This document shows, piece after piece, positions 49,201-61,200 of a stretch of 64,000 nucleotides of DNA (position 1 is its first letter; every line of letters begins with the position of its first letter). This DNA comes from Diospyros lotus (taxonomy: Eukaryota > Streptophyta > Magnoliopsida > Ericales > Ebenaceae). Location: positions 67,001-131,000 of the forward strand of contig NC_068350.1 of the NCBI RefSeq assembly GCF_014633365.1, read 5' to 3'. The notes beneath the pieces were generated by a model. It had not been told where the DNA came from. It did no database searches and saw only the letters and a program-made list of their open reading frames with translations. A program made the position numbers and the translations under genes.

Positions 49201-52200
49201 TGGTCTTCATACGTCTTGAAAGTTGTTTTCGGGACATCTTTTGCTTTGATCCAAATCTAATGATAACTCGATTTTAGATCGAGTTTGGAGAAAACCGTGG
49301 CCCCATGTAGCTCATCAAGCAGCTCCTCAATTACCGAAATTGGGAATTTGTCGAGGATTGTCACCTTGTTCAAAGCCCTGTAATCCACACCACACAAAAA
49401 TGCCACCCCCCCCCCATCCTTCTTCTTAACGAGCAACATCGGATTAGAGAAAGGGCTAGAGTTTGGTTGTATAACCCCTGCTGCTAACATTTCACATACC
49501 ATTTTCTCAATTTCATTTTTTTGGATGTAAAGGTAACAATAGGGCTGAACACTGACTTGAGCAGTACCTTCCAGTAGGTTGATTGGGTGGTCCTTTTTTT
49601 CTGGAGGGAGGCAGCCCTTTAGATTTGCAAACGCCCCTCAAATTCAGCCAACACCTCCTTAAGGAACAACGGAGTTTTCACCTGGAACTCATTGAATTCT
49701 GCTGCCATCATTCCTAATTCCAGCAACATCCCCTCTCCATTTTCCTTAAAGGCCTTCATCATAGTCTTCAAGGAGACCAAGGTCTTGCTTAGGCTTGGGT
49801 CTCTCTGTAATGTTATGGCCATCCCTCTTACCTAAAATTTCATAGTTAATGTCTTTTAGTCTACATTCATCTTTCCCACAACAGCTAGCCGCTTCATTCC
49901 AAATATTACCCAATTCAAGTGGTAGGAAATCTTCCACAACTTGTAAATTTTGGAGAGTAAGCTTCACCCCTTTGCAAATACCTACCCCTTGCACTGTCAT
50001 TCCCGTCTCCATTATCACCCCATATCCTGTCGTTTCTGTCCTTGGTAAACCCAACTGCTGCACCAACTTGGTTGCTATGAAATTATGGGTTGCCCCTCCA
50101 TCAATAAGAACCACTACTGGTTGCCCCTCTATTTCCCCTTTAAGCTTCATCATTTGTGGTGTAGTCAATCCAACAACGAAGTTCATTAAGAGTTCAATGA
50201 CCTCATCTCCTCGCACCAACTCCTTTTCTTCTGCTTCCAATGTTTCCTCCTCAGCCCCCGCTTCTCATACCTGTTCATCATAGATCACCATTACCTGGAG
50301 TTCTTTGTTTTTACACTTGTGACCTATAGAATACTTCTCGTTGCAGCGAAAACATAGGCCTTTCTCGCGCTTGGCTTTCCATTCGGCTTCACTAAGAAAC
50401 TTAAAGGATGGATTCCCTATGCCTTCGGTGGCCGGAGGCCTAGGTCTCGGTGGAGATGTGGTTCTAGGGGAGAAATTCGGGACCGTGAAGAGTCGGGTTG
50501 GGTTTGAAGAAGAGAAATAGGAATACTTACCCTTAGATGGGTCGAAAAAAACAAAACGATTTTGGAGTGTTGCATTCTTATCTTCGATGTGTTGGGCCAT
50601 TATTATGATATGCTCCAATCCCTAGGGCTGTAGTACTCGAATCTTGGTCTGTATCTTGGGTTTGAGACCGTTGATGAAATGGCCTTCCAGAAATGCATCA
50701 GAGACTTCTACAACAAGCACAGCTAATGTCTCAAGCAGTAGGCAGTAATCTCTGACGGACCCTTCTTGCCGAAGAGCCAAGAAACGCTCCTCCAACGTTC
50801 CTTCTTGGGTGGAACGAGACCTGTTTCAGATCTCCTATTTGAGTTCGTCCCAACTCTGGGCCCCCTTTTGCCATGTCTCCCACTGGAACCATGCCAGTGC
50901 TCTTGCTTCAAAACACAAAGCTGCCGTCTCCACTTTCTCCTCCTCCGACAACTAATTTATAGCAAAATACTGCTCGGCTCGGAAAATCCAATCATCAGGA
51001 TTCTCCCCCTCAAAGATTGGCATCTCTAGTCTTCTTCCATGAACTTTTGGTCGCCAATTTCCTCATGATCCGCCCTCGAACTCCCTGCTTGCTCCGATTC
51101 CCGGTGACATCTCAGAATTCTAGGTGAATTCTGAAGGTCTCTCCGCCCCTTTCCCTTTGTTCTTCTTCTACCATTCTTGTTCCTCCCATCTACTTCGCAT
51201 GTATGCGAACTGGTCCAGCATGATCACAACATTTTTCTCCATCATCTACACCTCCCCTCTCATGGCTTCAACTCCTTTCTGCATTCCCTCCATCGTCACC
51301 TCTAATTCCATGACTCTATCCATTAGATTCAACATTAGGATCATTGGGCTCTAATACCAAAATGATAGATTCACCGAAAATTGATAGAATTACCAATAGT
51401 GTAAAGAAGAAACACTGCTTGAGTAGCGATCCCAAACTACAAGTAATGAAAATGAACAAAAGAAAATGGGCGTTCGAGAGGCCCATAACTCTCCTTGATT
51501 TACACTCAATTTTGGCCTACCTTTATATATCCTTCTCCTCTTATTTATATGTTGTTCCTACCCCTTTTCTGCTCTCTATAACAGAATCAGTTGCGCACAT
51601 GCTGATTGTTATACCGGCACAGCTATATTACTATTATACCCCTTGCGCACATGCTGAGTGTTACACTAACACATGCCCTATTACTATTCTGCCCTTGGTG
51701 CTTGATGCTTGATGCGTCTCTGGCAAGTCCGCTGCACCGGAGGCCTATTAGATTATACCCTTAACATAATGTGCAATTCCAAGGAAATGAGTGTGATATC
51801 TAGATCTCTTGGCCTTCCCCCTGTTATGGACATTGCTCTCTTGGTTTCCATCAGTAGGCCCAGAATAGTCTATTTTAGCCCAAAATTGTTCCAAATCAAG
51901 CTTAGATCAGCCCTATCCTTATTGATTGCAGTTGAAGTCCACAATCTTTTATATCAATTGCTCTTTGTCTGTAGACATAAAGGCAGCTAAATTGTGAGAA
52001 TACGCAGCAACACCATCGGATTAATATCAACTGAACTCTATTTTCCATTAAAAAACCCTAAACTGGAGAAGGGGGGTGGACACAAATTTCTAGACCTTGT
52101 CTGTAATGTTGTTTGCATCTCTCCTACATCAAAACATTGAGAATTATGAATCAACTTCTTGTGATGCTAAAATTTCCAGAATAACAGAAGGAGAGGGTGA

Positions 52201-55200
52201 TAGGTAATCACTTGTACCTAGTTCATAAAGGTCAATGAAAATGTACATGTTAGTGATACAAAGTTAAGACCATGTAATTATTAAATTGACTCATTCTATT
52301 AAGACAGTCGTATTCTATGCAATCCTTACTCTATGTGCAAGAATTTGGTTTATGTGGTACATTATTTGCGCTGATGTTTCAACGAGATTTATGTGGTCAT
52401 CTCATATCAATTTAATGAAAGAAAAAGTTTTTTAAAGAAAGCTGCAAGACCTTCTGGGCATATATCCTGTTGTTAAGATCAGGGGAGATGAGAATGGTGA
52501 GATGCTTCAAGCAGCAAGCCTACAAAAAGAAAAGGGAAGGGAAAAACACTAGCAACTAAATGGAATAGTTGGAATTTATGAATAGCAATAACATAATGTT
52601 GTAAACAGAAATAGTTGGTCATCCATGTAATGTTCAAAAATAAGCAAATGGTTTTTATATCAAATTTTTTTCTGCAAAGATAATGTTAACAAGATTACTA
52701 ATTTACTAGTGTGTGCTTGTGGCTGGTGCATTTGCAGCATTAACTCCTGAATTGAAGACTACCTTGGATAAAGTAGTTACGTCACACAAGGTGGTTCTTT
52801 TCATGAAGGGAACCAAGGAGTTCCCACAATGTGGATTCTCCCACACTGTTGTCCAGATATTGAAGAGTCTGAATATACCTTTTGAAACAATAAACATACT
52901 TGAAAATGACATGTTGCGTCAAGGTCTGAAGGAATATTCCAACTGGCCGACCTTTCCTCAACTCTACATTGATGGGGAGTTCTTTGGTGGCTGTGACATT
53001 GCTCTAGGTAAGCACACTTACTGCAATTCCGATATCAATTGAAAAATGTTATCCATGATTCCAGGTGTTGCTGGCACTGCTCTCTCGCATGGAAAGACTA
53101 TCATCAAAACTTGTTACTCTGTCAAGTTCCTTTGATGCCCGATTTTGTCTCACTTTTCAAGTGCATTACATGTTATAACAAGTAGTTGAATGGCCAGTAG
53201 GAAAGCCCAGTGAAAACCCTTATTTTTTGTTACTTGGTATAAATATGATTCAAGAAGCCAAATAATAGCACATTCTGAGGTTCATATTACGTTTAGTACT
53301 TGAATTGAGATGCTAATGTTTGATGTATAGCAACAGTGGGTACTCTTCCCGTAATTTTGGTTTGCAAATAGAATGTGCAATATTTTGTGTGAGTAGGTGG
53401 GTGTAGCCTTTTTGGGCAAACTGTAGCCTAGTGAGGCCCTGCCTGTGTTATAATATTGCACTAGAAAATGCTACACTTGGATGCCCTTACAAATTAGGTC
53501 CTTGCCTATTTATAGGCATCCATGAACAGATTGTCTGACTAGGATTGTGCCATATGTCAATGGCCCAATGAGAAATCTTAAGGTATTTGCTCAACCTCCT
53601 AGAAGTCTAGAAGTATCTATAATATCTGCCCTTCTCTAGAATCTTCTAAAGAACCCTAGTAATCTCAATAATTCTAGAATCGTTTGGTATCATCTATGTT
53701 GAGAATTCATATTAGTTTGATTGTATTAGGTGTTGTACGTACTAGTTGTACCTTGTACCTAACTTAATAGAATTGAATTAGTTTGTCCCTCTAATCTCTC
53801 TTTTCCTCTCTTCTTCTTCTCTCAGTTCTGTATATCATTTGAAAATCTACTTCTAGAACGATCTAGAATACTTTGGAAGCATCTAGAATTCTCTATAAAG
53901 TCCTATATTCTTCTAAAATTTCTGCACTCAAGGAGTAACCTCCATTACAAGTAGCAGAGATTAGCACCCATTTGTGTGACTTGTGAAAATTGGTTAGCTA
54001 GTGTTAAGCAAGCCTGTATATCTACTAAGTCATCATAATATATTCCGATTGCCAATAATGGCATTATTTGAAAAATATGTAGATAACTTAACTCTACTAA
54101 AACAAATCATGCCAATTTACTGTATGATCCTGCCTGTCAATAACGAAGCTGACTACATAGAATATCCAAAAGTAGATGAAATAACATGATTGGTGTCCAC
54201 TTAAACAAATCTGGGGCTACCAAAAGAAATATAACTATAATGTTTGAATGTATCTAAGGTCTGATTTGTCAGTTTCAAAGTTGATATGTGATCTGAAAAA
54301 ACATGTATAGTACCGAACGAGTTAACAAACTCAGTGAATAGACAATATATGTCATGATAGAATTGGGATAAGTAAAGACATGAGTTTTTAAGCAAGAATT
54401 TTTTTTTTTCTTTTCAAACAATGTAAGTTTTTTTTTTAATTTTTTCCTTTAAAAAAATTCATATATTAGAATAATATCATAATTTTTCTGTTCCATGGGA
54501 ATACACTAAGTAGAATGAATCCATCATTGGTCATGCCAATATGTAACCACACCATCACCGATTGCTCCAAAGTATATAACTAATCCACCTATGTTGGCCA
54601 ACACAAAGTCTTAGTAAGGCCCCTATTAATTAAAGTCAGATTAAGTGTACTAAGGCTAATGTCTATTGTTAGCTACAGTATCCTGACAAAGGTTCTCCCA
54701 AAAGGTTTTACTAGTAAAAATCCAAGTATCCAACAATAATCCAGATAATCAAATTACAACAATTAAAATTCTGGTAAAGTTCTCACAAAAATGATAGAAT
54801 CTCACAATCAAAACGATAGGAATCTCTAACTACAAGCTATGAACAAACAAACAAAGAAAACTAATATTGGCCTATTTGAGAGGGCCTTCTTTCCCGCAAC
54901 TCCTTTCGAATTCTCTTGCTCCTTTCTCTCTTCCTTGCCCCTACCTTTTATATGGATTTCCTAGTCTATTGCAGCCACGTGAGTTTGTTATTCTCCCCCA
55001 ACCGAATGTGACTCTTCTGCCCTTGTGTTTTTTTCCTTGACTTGCCCCTGTGTCTCTTTTCATTTTCCATTGCTGGTATGTGTGACGAACAAGGACCTTA
55101 TCATTACTCCCGCCCATGAGATTCACCTTGTCCTCAAGGTGAAACTCAGGAAACTGATGTTGTATTTGATTGTATGGCTCCCAAGTTGCCTCTAGGGGTG

Positions 55201-58200
55201 GCAACCCCTTCCATTGAATTAGCATATCAAGGCCCCTCAAGTTTTTCCCTGTGCCAAGTCTTATCCCTAGTAGGAATTCGGGTTCTACCACCATCTCTAG
55301 CTTTGCAGTTAATTGGTCAGGGATGGTGGAAGCCACTTGTAATGCTCCCTCTGCCTTATGTAGCTGGGAGACGTGAAATATGGGATGGATGGCACATGAG
55401 GGTGGGAGAGATAGCTTGTACGCCACGGTCGCCACCTTTCCAATTCGTTTCTCCACTGTGAAAGGTCCATAAAACCTTGGTGACAACTTTCATTTGGCCT
55501 AGAAGCCAAGGTTTTTTGTTTATACGGGCGAATTTTCAGGTAGATCAAGTCTCCTATCTCAAACTGGATGTCCCTCCTTCTTTTATCTGCCATGTGTTTC
55601 ATCTTTGCTTGTGCTCGCAGCAATTGGGCTTTCAACTCTTCTAGCATCAGATCCCTTTCTAACAATTGTTGCTCCAACCCCGAGATAGTAGTGGTACCCT
55701 TCTCAAACCGCAACAATGGGGGAGGTTCATGCCTATAAACGATCTAAAAAGGAGTTAGCTGGGAGTAAACGTGGTAGGAAATGTTATACCAATATTCTGC
55801 CCAAGGAAGCCGACTGTACCACGCCTTAGGTGTGGAAGAGGCAAAACATCTAAGATATGTTTCCAAAGTCCTGTTGAGGACTTCTGTTTGGCCGTCAGAT
55901 TGGGGGTGGTAGGTTGTACTTCTATTTAGCTTAGTGCCCTGTAACTAGAATATCTCCTTCCAAAAATGACTGATGAAGACTTTGTCTCTATCCAAGATGA
56001 TAGAGTTGGGGATCCCATGCAACCGGACAATTTCCTTGACAAAGATGTCTGCTATACTGGCGGCTAAAAACGGGTGCTTCAAACCAATAAAATGCCCATA
56101 CTTTCTAAGTCGGTCCACCACAACCAAAATTGAATCCATGCCTCCTGATTTTGGAAGCCCTTCAAACCAATTTTCTCCCAGATTTGATGTGGAATAGGAA
56201 GTGGCTGAAGCAGGCCCCCTAGAAAAAGAGCCACATATTTGTTCTGCTTGCACATAGAGTAATGGTGGACATACTGGTGGATGTCCTTTTTCATCCCTAC
56301 CCAATACACAGTGGCAAATATTCGTTTGTACGTCTTCAAAAACTCGGAGTGGCCTCCAGTGTGTCCATCATGACCTTCCTTTAGCACTAAGGGAATCAAC
56401 ATCGAACATGGGGGAAGAAGGAACTTCCCTCTGAACAATAAATGTCCATTCACCCAAGAATAATCCGGCTTACTTGAAGGGTTAGTTTGGAGCTCTCTGA
56501 TAATTTGCTGAAATTTATTGTTTTCCTCCACCTCTTTTTTTAGCTCATCCAACTGTAGCACTCGAGGAATGGTGAGGGCCATTAGTGTGACAAGGGAGTG
56601 AATCCAGGAAAGTGCATCAATAGCATGGTCCTCCAAACCGGGGCAATATTGGATCTCAAAATTGTTTCCCATCAATTTCACCATCCACTTCTAACATTTC
56701 GGGCTAATCGGTCATTGTTCCATAAAAAATCTTAGACTTTTCTGATCAGTCCAAATTATGAATTTCTTCCCTAATAAGTAATGTTGCCACTTCTATATCG
56801 TGAATACAATAGCCATCAATTCCCTCTCGTAGACTGACTTATTCCAACCCTTGGGATTTAAGATATGACTAAAGAAGGCAAGCGGTCTATGATACATATC
56901 AATACAGCCCCGAGTCCATGCCCAGATCCATCAATCTCCACCACAAACTCCTTTGAAAAATCAAGTAAAGCGAGTACGAGCAGAGATGTCATGGCTGCCT
57001 TCAAGGATTGAAAAGCTTGCTCAAATGACTCATCCCAATAGAAATTATTTTTCCGAAGACGCTCCATCAACGGCCAAGCTAATTTCTCGTAATTTCGCAC
57101 AAGCTTGCGATAATAATTAGTGAGCCCCAAGAAACCCCAGAGTTCTTGCAGTGAGCGAGGGTTGGACTTGGGCCAATCCATTACTGCTTGAATCTTTGAG
57201 TTGTCAACAGCCACCCCCTATTGCGAAATGGTGTGCCCCAAATATTCAATCTCCAATCGTCCAAACTGACATTTTTTGGCATTAGCATATAATTTGTTCT
57301 CAGCTAATATCCTCGACACACAATGTAAGTGATCCTGATGTTCCTTCACCGTTCTACTGTATATCAAAATGTCAACGAAAAACATGAGAACAAACTATCT
57401 CAACTGCTCCTTAAAAATCTCATTCATCAAATACTGGAATGTGGTGGGTGCGTTTGTTAATCCAAACGACATCACCATAAACTCATAATGACCCTCATGT
57501 GTGAGAAAAACAGTGTTTGGAATATCTTCAGGTGCGATACGTATTTGATGATAACCTGATTTCAAATCTAACTTAGAAAAGATCGCAACCCCATTTAGTT
57601 CATCCAAGAGTTCTTCAATGACTGGGATTGGAAATTTATCAAGGATAGTTACCTTGTTTAAAGCCCTATAGTCCATGCAAAATCTCCACCCATTGTCTTT
57701 CTTCTTGACCAGCAACACGGGACTGGAAAATGGGCTAATGGTCGATCCATGTTGCCAACATCTCTCAAACTAGCTTTTCAATCTCATTTTTCTGGAGGTG
57801 GGGATAGCGGTAAGGTCTCACACTTACCGGAGAAATCCCAGGTCGCAACATGATAGTATGATCCCGCCTCCGGTGCGGGGACAATCCACATGGCTCCTCA
57901 AACATTACCTTAAATTCTTTTAACACTTCCTGCAGACTGTCAAGGACCCTTGCCTTTATTACTTCAACCGTCAAACTTCCCAATTCTAGAAGCACTCCTT
58001 CCCCACTATCACGGAATGCCTTCATCATCGACTTCAAGGTCACTAATGTTTTGCTGAGGCTGGGATCCCCATGCAGTGTGATAGCCGTGTCACCCACTCT
58101 AAACTTCATAATTAACGAGCCCCAATCCACCTGTGTTTCCCAAGTGTGGCTAACCATTTCATCCCGAGAATAACATCAGAGCTTCTCAGTTCTAATGGCA

Positions 58201-61200
58201 AGAAGTCCTCAACTATCTCCACATTTTGCAACGACAAGGTCACCCCCTTACACGCTCCAACCCCCTGTACCGCCATACTCGAGTCCACGATCACATCGTA
58301 GCCTCGAGTTTGTGTTTGTAATAGTCTCAATTTCTACACCAGATCAGCGGCTATGAAGTTATAGGAAACTCCAGTATCAATTAAGACCACCACTCCTTGG
58401 CCTCCTATTGTTCCCCTAACCTTCATCGTCTATGGAGGTGTTAACCCCACTACTGAATTCAATGATAACTCCACTATTTCTCCCACCTTGACCGTGCCTT
58501 CCAAATTCTTAGAATTTTCCATTGCCTCGGCTCGCTCCATTTCTTCTTCTTCTTCCCTTTCTTACATTTATGCCCAATAGAGTACTTCTCATCGCAACGA
58601 AAACATAATCCTTTCGCACGCTTTGCTTGCAGCTCACTTTCACTCAGTCGTTTGGAGGGTGGGGTGTTCAATTTTCTGGTGGCCAGTGATCGAGAGGGGT
58701 TAGTTTGGCTAACTGTTGTAGTTTTGGGAGGGTATGAAGGTGGAGACAAGGGAATTCGCTGTGTATTAGGGGTCAGAGCTGAGGGGGTCGTCACCTTACT
58801 TGGGCCATAACCAACACGGCTTCCTTGGAGCGCTTGATTCCGGTCCTCAATCCTTTGGGCCATATCCATGATATTCTCCAAACCAGTGGGCCTTAACACT
58901 CTGATTTCAGCTCGTATCTTCGGTTTGAGCCCATTAATGAAATGCCCCTCCAATATAGCTTTGGGCATATCATCAATCGGCGATGCTAATGTCTCGAAGC
59001 AAAACCGGTAGTCCTTGACGGATCCCCATTGCCGAAGAGCTAGAAATCTCTCCTCCACGGAGCCTTCTTGCGTAGACCGGAACTGATTCCTCAACAACCC
59101 TTTTAGCTCTCCCAACTCCTCACTCTTCATCTCCTTTGTTCCCACTGGAACTACGAAAGGGCTCCTCCTTCAAAACACAGTCGCAAACTTCAATTTCTCA
59201 GCCTCCGTCAGTTGGTTTACAACAAAATATCGCTTAGCCCTAAAAGCCCTTCCATCCGAATCATCACCCTCGAAAATTGGCATTTCCAAGCGCCTGCAGT
59301 GTGTCTCTTGTCTCCAGATTCCATCAACTCCACTGCTTACTTTGCCACTCCTCCCTCTTGTATGCGGCGACAGCTCAACTGATAAGGAGGAATCTAGAGG
59401 TTTGCATTCCCCACCATGCTTTCCCTTCCTCTCTTTTTTCCTGCTCTTCCCATTTTGCCATCAAGAGATTGAACTAGTCCAGCATCACCACCATCTTCTT
59501 CTCTATATTTTGCACCCTCTGGAATTCAATTTTCATCGATTCCAATACCTCCTACAGACCCTCCATGTGCCCCTCCATCTGTTGATGGTAACTTTCCAAT
59601 ATTCCCTCCAGCTCACCCACTCTTTCAGAGATGGTCACCCCCAAGGATCAGGGCTCTGATACCAAAATGATAGAGGTCTCACAAAAATGATAGAATCTCA
59701 CAGTCAAAACGATAGGAATCTCTGACTACAAGCTATGACCGAACAAACAAAGAAAACAAATATTGGCCTATTCGAGAGGGCTTTCTCTTCGGCAACTCCT
59801 TCCGAATTCTCTTGCTCCTTTCTCTCTTCCTTTTCCCTGCCTTTTATATGGATTCCCTAATCTTTTGCAGCCAGGTGAATTTGTTATTCTCTCCCAACCA
59901 AATGTGACTCTTTTGCCCTCGTGTTTTTTTCCTTGACTGCCCCTGCGTCTCTTTTCATTTTTCGTCGCTAGTATGTGTGACTAACACGGGCCCTATCAAA
60001 TTCCACATATATAGCATGTGTTAGAACTATATCAATTACATCCAGTTGAGAAATCATAACAGAATGAACCAAAGGTTTGCTCTGATGACCTAAGCTAATA
60101 ATACAAAGACAAAATAATTTTCATTTTATGTATATGAAGAGTTTAAAAAGAGTTTGATAGTTTTTCATTAGTAGTGAAATTTACAACAATGCAATTATAT
60201 GAAAAAGAATCTATTCGTGCATGGGGATAGTAGAAGTATATAAAAAAATCACATGACTATATAAATTGCCTACTCATAAACAACCACTACCACAAGCCTT
60301 AATCCCACTAGATAGGGTTTGCTACATGAATTCTAGATCTAGATCTCCAGTAAGCTTTATCCGTGGTCATTTCTTTTGTAGGGCCATTATATCATGTGTC
60401 AAACATAAGGGTTTTCCACTGAGTTGTTTTGGTCTTCCTCTTTCTCCTTTGGTAAAAAAGTTCCTCCATTTCATCCATTTGCCTTACATTTGCTTCTATC
60501 AGTCTTCTTCTCACATGTTCAAGTTATCTTAATTGTGACTGTCCCTTGTCAATAGTTTTCACTTCAACCTTACTAGGTATAGTCTTGTTTCTTATTTTGC
60601 CTTTTTTTTGTATGATTGCACATGTAACACCTTGCTTTACAGGCATGTTATATATCTTAGGAATTTGGGATTTTTTCAATAATTAGACTTAACCCCAAAG
60701 GTTTCTAGAATTCCCTTTTTACCCTTAACCTAACAATCTCAAACACAAGTTAAGGCAAGTAATTAGAGTTATAGCGCCCTTACCATAGTTTGGATTGAAC
60801 CTACATTGAAATATATTTAACTTTCAATGAATTGTTCCTTCACATTCCTAGGAGTTGATTTCAAATAAAAGCCTAATCACTTCAAAACATGTCATCAATA
60901 AGAGTACAACATCAAACATGTGATATAATTCAAAATCAAACTGGAATTCCAAGGATGCTAATCCAATATCTTCTCATCCTGTTCACTAGACATTTCCTTC
61001 TCTTAGTAGATCAATTGCCACATTTACACACACACACACAAAGTATTATTTAATTTTTTTTTTCTTTTTAGAATTCGGTCAATTAAAAATCTGGTTGGAA
61101 CAGGGTCAAAATGGAAAACAGATGAATTTCTGGGTCTGTTTCAGCAAGTCAGACTGGGCTGTTCAAATGGGTAATCTTGATTTTGAATTTCTGGTTCTGA

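Larger units (their letters stand above)
46453..51750 (-). mobile_element. Ty3/gypsy element C
   Basis: 5,298 bp with LTRs 46453-46839 and 51363-51750 that differ at roughly 29 positions by eye. It is flanked by the exact duplication GATTA (46448-46452 and 51751-51755). On the - strand the primer-binding site TTGGTATTAGAGCCC follows the 5' LTR after two or three bases, and a purine tract GGAGAGGGAAGTAA precedes the 3' LTR. It is compact but contains gag through chromodomain-region sequence. Antisense to GRXS14, in intron 1, about 1 kb upstream of exon 2. It is a sister of gypsy D. Confidence 0.93.
54772..59998 (-). mobile_element. Ty3/gypsy element D
   Basis: 5,227 bp with LTRs 54772-55103 and 59668-59998, flanked by the exact duplication AATTC (54767-54771 and 59999-60003). 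On the - strand the primer-binding site TTGGTATCAGAGCCC follows the 5' LTR, and GGGCGGGAGTAA precedes the 3' LTR. The left LTR start has mutated from TGATAG to TGGTAA. Same organisation, size and protein family as gypsy C, but the LTRs differ in sequence. Antisense to GRXS14, in intron 2. Confidence 0.93.

Noticed and set aside
53001..53042. Glutaredoxin ending naturally at 53040 after exon 2
   Set aside because: A consensus GTAAGC donor lies at 53008, and a phase-matched exon with the typical C-terminal helix exists at 62988-63043.
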